Of a stretch of 64,000 nt of DNA, positions 1 through 11,028 are shown one piece after another. Position 1 is the stretch's first letter. The number at the start of each line of letters is the position of its first letter. The DNA comes from Aedes albopictus (lineage: Eukaryota > Arthropoda > Insecta > Diptera > Culicidae): positions 162,623,963 through 162,687,962 of the forward strand of contig NC_085136.1 of assembly GCF_035046485.1 (NCBI RefSeq), read 5' to 3'. The position numbers and the translations under genes are program-made. The notes under the pieces are model-generated. The model saw only the letters and a program-made list of their open reading frames with translations, did no database searches and was not told the DNA's origin.

Positions 1-270
1 GAACAATCCAACGTCAGCTCAATAAGTTTTGGCAGCGTTTCCTGGCAATCTTCCAATTAACAGGAGACAGCTGAAATGGTTTGAAGAAACCAGTCTCTTG
101 AAAGTGGGTGATCTTGTCCTGGTCGCGGACGGTGCCTGACGCAGTGAATGGGCACGAGGAAAGGTTACGCAGATCTTCTGATGGCCGAGTTCACCAAGCG
201 ACCGTTCAAACACAACAGGGAATATACAGACGATCGACAGCTAGGCTGGCTGGACTCGACGTACAGTCGA
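1..270 (+). pseudogene. BEL/Pao retrotransposon pol C-terminal remnant
   Basis: The reading frames show the C-terminal domain that ends BEL/Pao polyproteins (the DUF5641-type region after integrase). WFEETSLLKVGDLVLVADG is read from about base 78, and after a stop and a frame change VHQATVQTQQGIYRRSTARL is read up to about base 260, followed by LAGLDV. An earlier piece with FWQRFL lies in another frame near base 30. At least two frameshifts and one in-frame TGA break it, so it is dead. Only the last part of pol is in the window, and the element is cut by the window start. The identification rests on the family's typical VGDLVLVAD and RRPVSRLAVLDV-like ending. The 3' flank (225-345) is repeated in inverted orientation at 657-870. 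Confidence 0.75.
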
Positions 271-352
271 GTCTTTTATTAGACGCTGCCACCCACTTTA
301 CGCCCATCGCAATTTCTCAGCTGTCTTGTACCCAATCCAGCTGATTTTTTTT

Positions 353-654
353 CTATAGACTCTTCTTCTTCTTCTTCTTCTTTGTGGCTCTACGCCCCCA
401 CTGGGACTTGGCCTGCCTCGCTTCAACTTAGTGTTCTTTGAGCACTTCCACAGTTATTAATTGAAGGGCTTCCTTTGTCTGCCTTTGCATGAAGAATTTG
501 TATATTGTGAGGCAAGTACAATGGATACACTATGCCCAGGAAGTCGAGAAAATTTCCCCGACCGGAACGGGAATCGAACCCGCCGTCTCCGGATTGGCGA
601 TCCAAAGCCTTAACCACTAGGCTAACTGGAGACCCCCTAGAAGTACTATAGACT
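353..654 (-). mobile_element. Feilai-like tRNA-derived SINE with 9-bp target duplication
   Basis: Read on the - strand, the element starts near 645 with a tRNA-like head. It has an A box in TTAGCCTAGTGGTTAAGG and a B box in GGGTTCGATTCC, followed by the Feilai-type body and a (GAA)n tail that appears as a (TTC)n run at 362-382 on the + strand. The direct repeat CTATAGACT flanks it at 353-361 and 646-654, so the body is 362-645. It has inserted between two inverted BEL/Pao end fragments. The head is an internal RNA polymerase III promoter of a SINE, not a functional tRNA gene. Confidence 0.9.
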
Positions 655-656
655 GA

Positions 657-870
657 TCACATACAAAAAAATGAACAAAATTTGTTAGAAAACAGCCTGG
701 AAAACGCGGCGGGCGTAAAGTAGGGTGCAGCGTTTAATAAGAGATCCGACTGTACGTGAACAAGGTGCAACAACAGGACTCGAAGGGGGGCACCAGGGGG
801 AGACTGTTGCCGGTACCGTCGAGATGGGCACCATATCCCAAACGGTTCAACCACTTCAGTGACAAACCGT
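657..870 (-). mobile_element. Inverted second copy of BEL/Pao end sequence
   Basis: On the - strand, bases about 755-665 match the + strand bases 225-345. Both share ACGTACAGTCG followed by a cttattaRACGCTGC stretch and CTTTACGCCC. The two copies face each other tail to tail around the SINE. The part at 780-870 has no counterpart in the first copy. It may be LTR or pol-end sequence, but I could not define LTR boundaries. Confidence 0.5.
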
Positions 871-1289
871 CACTGTTGTTATGATATCAAGGGAAGGGGG
901 TAAAAACAAAACGAAAACTACAGAGACACAACATGAAATTTGCTACTCATGCTATCTCGTACTATAGTTTACTATTCTACCTTAAAATTACGAATTTGTG
1001 CTTAAGACTAGTGTTGTTTCCAGCTAACAAACTAATGAAGGTAAAACTATTGAATTGCATGCAAAAACTACTTACTAAATGTTAAAATTATCTATACTAT
1101 TCAGGCACGAAAACTAACCTAAAAACTAGTTGGACAGTGCAATAGAAGGGTCCAGAATTGTAAGGAAATGTAAGATAACTTAGTAACATTACTTAAACAT
1201 TGAACTAAAATTAACTATATTCACAGTTCTGAAGGGAGCAATTAGCTGCGAAAATCAGTGGTCATCCTTTCTTTCCTGTCGTTTATAAA
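871..1289. other. AT-rich stretch, nothing recognised
   Basis: There is no open frame of note, no terminal repeats and no similarity to the other repeats of the window. Confidence 0.6.
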
Positions 1290-2300
1290 ACTCTACTAGA
1301 TGATTCGCCAGAAATTCATTCATATTTTCCTCCGGGAATTATTCCAGATGTTCCCAACAGATATTTTCATCCAGAATTTAAGATATTTTTCAACAGCTCG
1401 AGAATACTTCTCAAAAGTACCACTGAGATTTTGTTTAGATAATTCCCCGAGAATTCTTCCAGAAATGCAGAAGTTCGTCTGGAAATTCTTTTACACATGT
1501 AATACTAGTTCCTCCTAGTATACTTCAAGGGTTACTTAAAAAATCGTCTACACGGTCCCTTCATTTGTCCCCAAATGATGGTTCGGGAATTCATCCAGTA
1601 GTTCTTATATGATTTTTTTTCAGTAATTGCTCCATCAATTCTAGAAATTCCACTAGAAATGTGTACAGAAATTCCTTGACGAATTCTTCCAGAAGTTTCT
1701 TCGACAATCCTATTAAAAGTTTCTCGGTAAATGCTACACAGTTCCTTCAAAAATTCTTGAAGAATTTTCCCCCGCGAATCCCTCCGCAAATTCCTTCCAG
1801 AATATCATCCAGAAGTTCCTTTTATATTAGTCCTGAAGTTTTCCCGATTTTTTTTTTCGAATGTATTCATACGGCATGTTCCGTAAGGAATTCTTCCAGA
1901 ATAATTACAAGGATACGCATTCAAGAACTTTCTTTGTTTTTTTTTGCTATACGATCTTTGGAAATTCTTCCAGATGTTTCAACGATACTATTTCAAGAAT
2001 TTCCTCCGATAGCTCTGCCTGGAATTCATTTGAATGTTCTTCCAGAAGTTCCTATAGAAGTTCTTCAGGGAATTATTCTTCCAATTTTTTTCCACGATTT
2101 CTTCAGTAAATTCTTATAGAAGTTCCTCAGAAAATTCTTCCAGATGATCTTGCGAGAATTTTTCATCTCGCAGATCATCCTCTAGGAATTCTAGGAACTC
2201 TTTCAGAAATTCTTCAAGATCTTTCAGAAATTGCTCCACAGAATCGTCGGATTTTTTTCCGGAAATTCTCCCAAAAGTTCCCAAGGAAATACTTCAAAAT
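1290..2300. repeat. Degenerate 12-base-period tract (ATTCYTCCAGAA type), tract 1
   Basis: Imperfect units such as ATTCTTCCAGAAGTTCCT repeat for about 1 kb with loose 12-base spacing. The same low-complexity family returns at 41690-42960, 43180-44510, 50455-51480 and 54770-55510. The open frames here (for example 1661-2119) are produced by the periodicity and are not genes. Confidence 0.8.
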
Positions 2301-3391
2301 TGCTTCAACATTTTTTTTTCTTGTCGCGTATCTGAGTCACTGCGACCAGTTGTTATGGCTTCTCCAAGAATTCATAGAAGTTCGCCCGAAATCCTTGCTG
2401 CAACATTTCCAGATATGAACTTTTTTTGCATCAACGGAAATCATTTGATGCCTAAATTTTACTATGCGATGAATACGGAAATCTAGAAATATTCACATTA
2501 TTTATATTAGCTCCATAATGTGTACTCAAATAAGAGTAATCTTGTTACGTTTGTAAATTGTTGTGAACATTTTGTCAGTTTATTTTGTATGTTATACTAA
2601 GGTTTGTACATCTATCCCTGAATTTTAATGTGCATTTGTAGTGCTCCAAACTTTTAAGGAGTGATCCAGTACAAGACACACAAGCCGTCCCCTAGCACGG
2701 ACATCAAATTGTAGACGGTCTTGTGTTGTTGACCGAATCGAGATGCCCCCTTAGGATTAGAAATTCCTAGACCAAAACAAGCTTTGAATGCCGCAACAGA
2801 TGCTGCGAACTAAAAGGCGAACTGCCAAACAAAATCCAATTCTAGGATGACTGATGGACCAAGAATAATTATGAAACCTCGTCATCCTGGCATTGGACTT
2901 CGTTATCTGTTTAGATAACTGGGCACAATTTATGTCATGTGTTGCATGTTTGCGTTTTGTACATTTGTAACGTTCCATTTTGTTTTTCGTATCTAAGTTC
3001 CCAGACGTGGGGCCCGATGCGGAAAATAAAATGCGCATTTGTAGGGTTCTACTAGCAGTTGTCTACATTGTGGTACCCATCGGGAGCACAATGCATTTGT
3101 AGTGTTCCGCAAAACTTTTTTTGTTACAATCTAAATCATAATTCTATAAACTTGAGAATCGCTGCTCCAGTAGTAACCAACAGCAGCACACATCGATTGG
3201 CACTAAGAGAGCATCTACTATCAACATCACGCGGGCTTGCTCGGTTCGGTGTGATGTTGTTCATCCGCAGTACCTCAACTACAAACGATTGACTAGCTAG
3301 TACCTGTGCGCTGCGATGGGAGCTTTCACGCTTCGTGCCAAATGCAACCGACGGCAGTTTAAATTTGGTTGTCGTTCCGATCGGTCGGTTC
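2301..3391. other. Non-repetitive stretch, no gene recognised
   Basis: Two similar GTTCCGC/GTGCTCC-containing segments at 2640-2700 and 3030-3120 carry the phrase GCATTTGTAG. A - strand frame of 130 codons overlaps 3136-3528 but has no recognisable domain. I do not call it a gene. Confidence 0.4.
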
Positions 3392-3828
3392 AGTCGTCGC
3401 TGGTTCACTAATCCGTTGACATGTGGTTCTTCTACGGAATTATCCTGTACTGAGCACCACCGGACGACGCAAAACTGGGTGCTGATTCCCCGTGCCGCTA
3501 TTGTGCTACCAATTGAAGAGTGAGACACTTAGGACGGCTTTGTGGGACGATTTTTGGCGAGAAAAGGAATTTTGATCTTTTGAAGTGGTTTTGTGTTAAC
3601 ACAATCATAATAAGTTTTCCAAAATAAGTGATTCATACTGCGAAAGTGAATTTGGGTTAAACGGTGCCACGCCGTTACTGTGATGGTGAAAAGTATTATT
3701 TTGTGAACGAAATCAACCGAAGATATTTACAGAAGAAACAGTTACTACAATCCAGTGGTCACAGATCAGGCAACTTCCAGACTACGACGAAGGTGGTAGC
3801 AACCACACGATTCCCACAACAAAATGAT
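3392..3828 (+). other. Candidate promoter-proximal 5' exon ending in a start codon
   Basis: The segment has the features of an insect first exon. There is an initiator-like TCAGTC with the A at 3392, about 430 bases of mixed-composition leader, then CAAAATG (ATG at 3824-3826, good insect start context). The splice donor GTGAGT begins at 3829. The coding part would be Met plus two bases. No TATA box is seen upstream and no next exon can be assigned. The phase (two bases over) happens to fit the acceptor of the GGT exon at 56941, but that is only a compatibility. It could equally be unrelated intergenic sequence. Confidence 0.3.
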
Positions 3829-3834
3829 GTGAGT

Positions 3835-4434
3835 TTCATGGAAACAAAACAAAACACCTGAACATTTTGTTCTAAACATTTCTGTCACCACCTGTATTAA
3901 CAACCATTCATCCTCATACAGATTAACACTCACTACAGATCACTACTAGAAATACGTTGAAATTGCTTTGTTTTACTGTGCACAGTGTGTTCTTAGAGTT
4001 TTGGTACAATATGAACTTTCCGTTAAGTTTCATTGTATGGACTTACAAATATATTTTACAAAAAATCTTCCAAAAAATATTCAAATGAGCACCCAGAAAT
4101 CCTGACGATCCATAAAAATGATATATTGAGCAAAGTGACTCAGATCACCTAAAGCAAATCGGCATCTTTGTAATTAAATTTAAATTTACAAAATCTCAAA
4201 AAGCTATTATTAAAAATCTTACCCATTAGAGGGTTACTTCTCAACTGTTAGAACCCGTGTAGCTTAATTGTATGTGTTCGAGATGAGAAATTCAAATTAA
4301 AACAACCAAACGTTTGATAAGCTCACTATTACCTACATTTGCAATTCATAACAACTGTGAATTGTAATGTATTGTATACTTAATCAGGCTTATTACGTCC
4401 AATCACTTACCGGTGTCACGATAGTTGTGTAATC
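3835..4434. other. AT-rich stretch, nothing recognised
   Basis: No repeat ends, open frame or RNA motif could be supported here. Confidence 0.6.
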
Positions 4435-4731
4435 TACACACTAAGATCAGCTCGGTATTTTTCGCATCTTTTTACTGAGTTCTCAACATCAGATTTAACT
4501 CGGTACGCTCGGTTATTTCTTTTGCGGATATTCCGTTAATGAGTTACCGAGCTCAGCTAATAAACTGTCAAAAGTTACTGATGCACGGTAAATATCGTTA
4601 CTGGTGAACGGTAAATACGATTACCGAGTGTACCGAGATAAATCCGCTGTGGAAAACTCAGTAAAAAATGAAAAAAATACTGAACTCAGTGAAAAAATTA
4701 CTGAGCTGGAACATTTGAATCTTAGTGTGTA
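4435..4731. mobile_element. MITE with TACACACTAAGAT ends
   Basis: TACACACTAAGAT at 4435 is exactly repeated in inverted form at 4719-4731, so the TA at each end can be the target duplication. Internally, short motifs alternate in both directions (CTCAGTAAAAAA, ATTACTGAGCTGG), and an AACTGTCAAAA motif lies in the middle. The layout is shared with elements at 17092-17949 and 63540-63796. There is no coding capacity. Confidence 0.75.
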
Positions 4732-5087
4732 CACAAAAAAACACATCTTAATTCACTCATTTCTGAGCTAAAGTGGGACAACTCAAAAAAATAGTAATTC
4801 GCTGGCTTTAGCACTTGAAGTTGAGTAAATTCAAATACGGCTTCAACTAATGGACTTCAGCTCCAGGTCCAGCACTAGCGCAGGAGATGCGATTTACTCA
4901 TTTTATAAGTTGTCCCAGTTTATAACAGATTTGTGTGAATCTTGCTCATTTTTTGGTATTATGAATTCAGTTGGAAATCAAAAAACTTTTTTTTTTGAGA
5001 AAATATTTTTGCTAATAATTAACAATTATTGTTGGTTGTTTACAACACACATCGGAAGTGCCGAATATGATAGTGCATCATTGAACG

Positions 5088-5202
5088 CACTACACCCGGT
5101 ACTGAAAAAAAGTGTCGCTAGTCAAAACATCGCTATTCGGTTTGGTGCTGGCGCCATAATAACCTTTTCTTAGCGTGTGCGGCAATTGACTCCGGGTGTA
5201 CA
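5088..5202. repeat. Short inverted repeat with TACACCCGG ends
   Basis: TACACCCGG near 5091 is mirrored by CCGGGTGTA near 5192. The 9-base ends enclose about 100 bases. It may be a small MITE, but the ends are too short to be sure. Confidence 0.35.
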
Positions 5203-5481
5203 ATCTCAATTTTAAAATTATAATTCAAACCCTACATAAGTCAAAGACTAAGTTTTTACTGTCTCATATTCTCAAAAACAGGGATTTTTAGAGTTTTTTT
5301 AAAAACGATTGTACATGAAAAGATTTTTTTTTAATTTACATTACCGACCAAATCAAATTAACTTCATTGAGATATTCTACAGTACTTGCTAGAAGTATTT
5401 TTCATTGAAATTATTAAGATGATGCTTTTATAGTTCATGTAATTTTTGTTTTCAGATAATATTTCTTTGCAAGACTAAAAC

Positions 5482-5937
5482 CACAGACAAACAGACATAC
5501 TACTCAAATCGTCGCACGATTTAACGCGAAATGAACGCGACGCTGATCAATGTTTACATAAAATGACTCCAAGATGAACCTTCATTCATGTTTTATGCAT
5601 GGATGTCGTCACGGGGGAGGCGTCACCTGCTAAATAGGATACGGCAAGATGACGTCACGAATGAACCTTTGGTTCATTCTCGTTCGTCCCTTCCTTTTCT
5701 CTCCCACACGAATTTTGACATTTACCGGTGGTTTGTTTTGATTCCCATTCGTTGCCGTTCTTTTCTCTCTCGGGGAGAAAATTGAGGTTAAATTTCGATG
5801 CAAAACTCTATTGTTACATCGCGCCGAGGGAAACAGCACCTGCAAATGAATGCTTCGGATTGAGAATTTTTGATGGTGCTAGTGAGATGCCAAACGATGT
5901 TTTTGAAACAAATTTCTTCTAAGTCTGTTTGTCTGTG
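5482..5937. mobile_element. MITE family A, copy 1 (CACAGACAAACAGAC ends)
   Basis: CACAGACAAACAGAC at 5482 is mirrored by GTCTGTTTGTCTGTG ending at 5937. The same ends occur at 7750-8012 and, degenerate, at 14573-14767. The three copies differ inside and in length (456, 263 and 195 bases), so mainly the ends are conserved. No target duplication is clear for this copy. Confidence 0.75.
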
Positions 5938-7072
5938 CTTGTCTTATTTGTAGTATAAAATATAATCTTTCTTAACTTTCCGGCACCCGCTGAATTAGTT
6001 GCTATTATTACTGACATTTATCTTCTTTTAATCCTATAAGCTTTTATTAGAATTTGGAAAATATTTCGATTAATATTCTTGAAATCTTCTGAATAAACTT
6101 TTGATAAAGTTGCTCGAAAGTTCTGTTCAAGCTAATGGAACCCATGATAAGAAAAAAAAAACAATTAATTGAAGGGACTCTAGAAAATCCGGAAAATATT
6201 TTTAATTACGAATTTGATTGAATAAAAATTCAGAAAGGAAAATGAAAAGAATGTTGAGACTTTTTATGAAATTTATTGAATAGGCATTTCCAAAATTTTA
6301 CAGCAGCTTTAAATGGGAATTTTAGAAACTTTTAGAATGAAGACCTAAAAAATGCGCGAAAGAAGGAATAATTCTCTAAGAAAAATCGAGCTATGTTTGT
6401 TTTTGCGAACTACTTTCAAATTATAAAAAGTGTTGAAAATAATATGCAAAAATATAACATTTGCTAAATATTATGGGCACCCCAATCTGGGAACTTACTG
6501 AAGGCACCATGTTTGATTTACATTTTTAAAGTTACGTTCACTAACGTTCTCTAAAATTTTGCCAAAACAATAAAATAGTTTTTTGCTCTTCTTTATTTTT
6601 TATAGTTCCGTCGTACTGTAAGTATCTTTTTTTGTAAAACTTTTCGACAATTAAAACAATTTTTTTTTTCCAAGATATCGATGCATTCATTATCAAAAGT
6701 TTGTTGATTTTATATTAACTCAACACACACACAGGGGATAGACAAATGATCAGGACAGGCATTCACTTGTCAAAAAATGGTCAACTAGCTGTAACTTCTC
6801 GAAAAGTGCATCAAAAAACCTCAAATTTTTACTATAAGTTGGTCAACTAGTTGTCTGAAAATGGTCCTAATTTGGGAAAGATTGGGCTATTCTACTTGAA
6901 GTTAGAAATGTTCTAGTAAAAGGCGTAATTATCCAATAGCCAACGTTGAGTTGTTATTTCTCCGGATTCAATGCATCGAATGCAATGAAATTTTGAGCAT
7001 TCATGATTTGTATGAAGAGTTTTGAAAAACGTTTGACTTAACTCAAAACGTTTTATAAAACTTAAAATTCAA
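5938..7072. other. AT-rich stretch, nothing recognised
   Basis: No coding or repeat boundary could be supported. The segment 6720-6850 with repeated TGGTCAACTAG phrases is locally redundant. Confidence 0.5.
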
Positions 7073-7099
7073 AGCTCAGGTGAGATTTGAACTCACGAC

Positions 7100-7733
7100 C
7101 AGAGATGCCATATATACAGATGTATCTGTATTATACAGATTTTTGAGCTTCCGTAAAGATTTTGCATTACATATCCCTTTCGTGACGAACCAGCACAATT
7201 GTGATGTTGAGCGGTAGCAGTTTTGCAATTTTTTTTTTTTTTTCATTTGTTTAGACTTTGTTTTATGTGATGTAAACTGTTTGAATAATTCATCCATTAC
7301 TTATACTCGTTTGTGTGTAAACAAACTTTTGTTTACATTGCCTGTGAGATTTATCACTACAAGGTAAACAAAAAGTGGTCAAAAACCGTAAAACATGAAA
7401 AAGTTTTGTCTGTCGCATAATTTTTATTTCCGATTTGTCTAGGTAGTCAAAGCAAGAAATCGAAAGATAAAGAGTAGATCTTTCAAATGAGGTAAAATAA
7501 TTGTTGTTATGTTGGGAAATCTAAGAGTTCTGGAGAGCTAAAGTTGAGCCATTTGTATGGAGATTTCATTTTTTTGCGCTCCGTCACGAAAGGGATATAG
7601 TACAGATTTTTGAGCTAGAGGTGCCATTTTATTTTTGTATGGGATACAGATTTTTCTCCCAAATTTTGTATGGGATACAGATTTTTGAAAATAGGGATAC
7701 ATATTTTTCAAAAAAAATCATCTGACATCCCTG
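7100..7733. mobile_element. hAT-type MITE with 8-bp duplication CTCACGAC
   Basis: The ends are CAGAGATGCCA (7100) and TGACATCCCTG (7733). CTCACGAC occurs directly outside both ends (7092-7099 and 7734-7741). CAGRG ends and 8-bp duplications are typical of hAT elements. It has no transposase frame and holds a second element at 7171-7598. Confidence 0.9.
7171..7598. mobile_element. Nested MITE with ATATCCCTTTCGTGACG ends
   Basis: A 17-base end (7171-7187) is perfectly mirrored at 7582-7598. It sits inside the hAT-type MITE, whose phrase CAGATTTTTGAGCT occurs on both sides of it. It is non-coding. Confidence 0.8.
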
Positions 7734-7749
7734 CTCACGACCCTTATAC

Positions 7750-8012
7750 CACAGACAAACAGACGTAACACTTGCGAAATTTCCATCGACCACGCTTTTA
7801 ACGATCATTTTAAATTTTCATAGTTGTGGCTTTCACAACCAGAGGCGCGCGCATCGTTTTTCTATGCGTTTGACGTTTCACACTAGCGCCCTCTGTTGAC
7901 GATATTGCACAACACAGTGAATCGTGCAACTTTTCCACCAGGTGATGGTAGTGTGAACTGGGCGATGGATTTCCATGAAAATCGTTCAAGTTGTTACGTC
8001 TGTTTGTCTGTG
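7750..8012. mobile_element. MITE family A, copy 2, with 7-bp duplication CTTATAC
   Basis: The ends CACAGACAAACAGACGTAAC and GTTACGTCTGTTTGTCTGTG are a perfect 20-base inverted pair. CTTATAC flanks both sides (7743-7749 and 8013-8019). The exact duplication fixes the boundaries of the family. Confidence 0.9.
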
Positions 8013-8062
8013 CTTATACCCTATACAAATGCTGTACGCTGTACCAACTAAGCTACCGAGTC

Positions 8063-9139
8063 AATCAATGTCGCGGCATTTTATTTGATATAAAAAATTT
8101 AAATCTCATCGATCATGCTTCATCTTTTCCCCAACGGCAAATCTTTGTAATCTTCCATTTGTAGTTATGTAACAAGAACGAGGGCAATTTATTTATTGTT
8201 GAAACTGTTTGTCTATTTCATATGCAACGGCCAACATCAAAACGTTAGTAAATCAAAAACATGGTTTTCAGCAGCTGCATCCGCATCTGCAGCTGAATCA
8301 GCTGAGCTGAATGACATTACATTTCGATGTCAGTTTACCTTGATCAGCGAGTGTCGTTCGACATTAACCATCCTGAAACTGCACAACCCTGCTCTACACT
8401 GCTTTTTGAGGTCTTCCTTCACCATAGACCAGTAATAGACCAGTATGATTCAATTGGTGTGGACGGTTTGGTGGATAACAATCCTTGGTTACATAAGCAA
8501 CGTTGTTTTGATCGTACCAAGTGGTCTTTAACGTAATGACAACTGGACATATGTGACCAGAACAAGGTCACATGTTTTTTTTTTTTTTTTTGTTCTGAAA
8601 ACGTAAGAGACACTTTTGGCGGCATTCTTCCGAAAAAATGTCAACGTATATGTTGTTACAAAAATCTGAAATTTTAGCTCTCATGAACAAATTGCTTGCC
8701 ATACTTAATATCTTTAAGGGAATTTGGTTTTAAATTTTTGTTTCAGATGTTCAGGATCTTCTTTATGGTAAGTTTGTTGTGTTAAAATCCTGTCCTGTGA
8801 GATATTCGAACTTTCTGAGGCAGTATGTTTCATCGTCCATTACAACTCATCGGAATTTTGGGAGAACTTGTTAATAAAGAATACGAATTTTCAAAGCTTT
8901 TGTGCAAAACAGATTTTCTGCGTGCTAACTGAGATAGTGCCATCCTGAATACGAAAGGTGATTTTGAGAACAATGTATTCTATTTTCGTTCGTCTATGTA
9001 TCAGTCTTGAGCATAGAAAGTTTCATCCCATTCCGTGTTAATTTGACTAAGAAACAGAATAAATACTTTGTCCGGATTTTGGTGTCAACGGCCTTTGTAA
9101 CGCCAAAAACTTCATTCGTTTCTACAAAATGGTGACCAT
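8063..9139. other. Stretch without recognised gene
   Basis: A poly-T run lies near 8575-8591. Short open frames at 8196-8536 have no recognisable content, and no repeat ends were found. Confidence 0.5.
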
Positions 9140-10340
9140 AAACATGGTCCGGAAGCACTCACAAATCTTTAAAATGCTTACCCCAACATCGCCACATCGA
9201 AGAAGGTGTAACAAATCCATCACGCCAACTTCCAAGTGCAGTTTTGGCCGTGATGGATAACGCGCATGTACTCATGAAAGCATCAACAAAAAAGTTGATC
9301 GGTTTCGCCTTTGTGTCTTTTTTTAATCGTTCCCATCCGCTTGCCAACAGTCTAAAAATAGATTTCTGAGTTGCCGCAGTTGCTGCCGTCACCAATACAA
9401 TCACGTTCTTGCTTTGTTAGTGGCATCGGCGTCCGTACGCCCAGGCCAGCTCACCTTCTTGAGTTCCTCAGGGTCGGCATTGATCGGGGAAGGCTCGATC
9501 ACCCTATACTTACCTGCCAACTATTTTCACCAAGCGAACAAGGGAAGGCCAGAACACTGCTAGGGAATTTGCTCTCTCGGTTTTAGGTTTTAAAAGATAT
9601 GAGTTGAGTCTTATCTACTGTATTCTATAATTTTGTGTGTATATAGGTGTCGGTTAGTTTGGTGGTTACAAATTCTCATTTGGTTTCGCTGGGGCCCATT
9701 ACTGCTCGGTGGTGGTGGAGGAAGGGAGGAGATGGAGTAGAACGTACCTGATGAACCATGTGGTGTTCGTGCCATGCTGCTTCGGAACGTTGAGAGACCG
9801 GCGCTTCGCTGGCCGAAGCGGAGGGGGGGGGGGGTTCGTTACCAGGGCGGTTGAGAGGTCAACGCCTTGCTTAATGGTGTCTTGCTGACCGGTGCCTGCT
9901 GGCCCTGGGCATTACAGGGGTTGGATGCAGACGGTCGAATCATCGAATGCCACCTGGCAGTTGGTATCGCCTGGAGATGTGTGTCGTCCTTCGTAGGGTA
10001 TCGGATACGTAGGTCGAATAGCTTTGCTGGAGCGTCCACGAATCTATGCGATCCAGTAGCAGGAATAGTTTCACTAGATTTACTCTAACTTACTCCGTAA
10101 ACGTAGAAATCGTCTTCATTTTCCGCAGCCACTATTGTCCGGCCCAAAGCCGGATTTTTATTTTGCACTCTCCACTTTTGTTTCGTGTCTAGCTTGTTCA
10201 ACGTGCGGTTGGCACCCGATTCCGGACTTCAATCTTGTCCCCAAAACTCATCACTCGATCTTCACCTCCTTTCTCCAAAAATCCTCCTTTCCATCCTCCC
10301 ATTCCCATCGTTACTCCTTTCCCTTCCTCTAGATATTCCA
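9140..10340 (-). other. Unclassified GC-richer block with splice-like sites on the - strand
   Basis: The block is richer in GC than its surroundings and carries two - strand frames. One spans 9159-9404 (81 codons, ending KHFKDL) and one spans 9839-10039 (proline and serine rich). Donor-like sites on the - strand, CAG followed by GTAAGTATAG, lie near 9503-9512, with another GTACGT near 9745. A run of 12 G lies at 9823-9834. I recognise no domain. It could be exons of an unknown gene, or the 5' part of an unfamiliar retroelement. Confidence 0.3.
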
Positions 10341-10420
10341 CCCGGATTTGGTATTGTTGCATGATAAATTTGCTCCCGTTTTCGATGCATTTTCAAACGA
10401 GGGGCAATGAATAGATTTTC

Positions 10421-10584
10421 GGGCTGTCCATAAACCACGTGGTCAAAAAGGGGGGGGGGGGGGGTGGTTTCGGCCAATGACCATTTTGTATGAACAAATA
10501 AAAAAAGTTGTGTTAACTAATGACCAGGTGGGGGGGGGGGGTTGAAAAGTCCCAAAAAATGACCACGTGGCTTATGGACAGCCC
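10421..10584. mobile_element. MITE with GGGCTGTCCATAA ends and internal poly-G
   Basis: GGGCTGTCCATAAACCACG at 10421 is mirrored by CGTGGCTTATGGACAGCCC (one change). Inside are uninterrupted runs of 15 G (10450-10464) and 12 G (10530-10541). It is non-coding and 164 bases long. Confidence 0.85.
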
Positions 10585-11028
10585 CTTTATGACAATTTTT
10601 GAATTTAACCTATCAGAGGTTCTCAACCTCTTTTTTTAATCTTCAATCATCTTAGCATAACTAACAATATTATAAGGTCTTTATTTACATTTCTACTAAT
10701 AATAGGTATAGGATAACTAACACAAAAAAAAACTTTATTTTTTTTAACAAATTATTTACAAGAACAAACAACTAGTTAGGCCTGACGCTCCATTGTTGCC
10801 GACGTTGTCGGTAACAAGTCGTTTAAAATAATCCATTATTTTATGTTGCAACTATCAAATCTCTGTTAAAACAAACTGTCATAAATTTTGACAAATGAAA
10901 ATATTTGTGCTATCAAACAACGGAACAATTCAGTTTGAACTAGAAATCAGTTTGTCACTATAGTAAACTGAAAAATCGGTTGATTTGAACTAGAATTTTA
11001 TTGTGTTTACAATTTATTTCTCTGCGTG
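10585..11028. other. AT-rich stretch, nothing firm
   Basis: CAGTTTGAACTAGAAATCAG and similar phrases recur in both directions near 10930-11005, suggesting an old small palindromic repeat. No ends could be set. Confidence 0.35.

Larger units (their letters stand above)
7073..8062 (-). pseudogene. tRNA-like sequence split by two transposon insertions
   Basis: Removing the two insertions (7100-7741 including one duplication copy, and 7750-8019 likewise) joins 7073-7099, 7742-7749 and 8020-8062. On the - strand this reads as a tRNA-like unit with an A-box-like TAGCTTAGTTGGTA and a B-box-like GAGTTCAAATCTC. The acceptor arms pair poorly and the anticodon arm is not clear. It is therefore a tRNA pseudogene or the head of a tRNA-derived repeat, not a working tRNA. 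It serves as a clean record of insertion order. Confidence 0.5.

Noticed and set aside
362..645. tRNA gene suggested by A and B boxes
   Set aside because: The boxes belong to a SINE with a Feilai-type body, a (GAA)n tail and target duplications.
1661..2119. 152-codon frame rich in Ser, Phe and Pro
   Set aside because: It is produced by the 12-base-period repeat, which stays open in several frames at once.
3136..3528. 130-codon - strand frame
   Set aside because: No domain, and it overlaps other frames on the + strand that are equally open. The composition fits 5' UTR or intergenic DNA.
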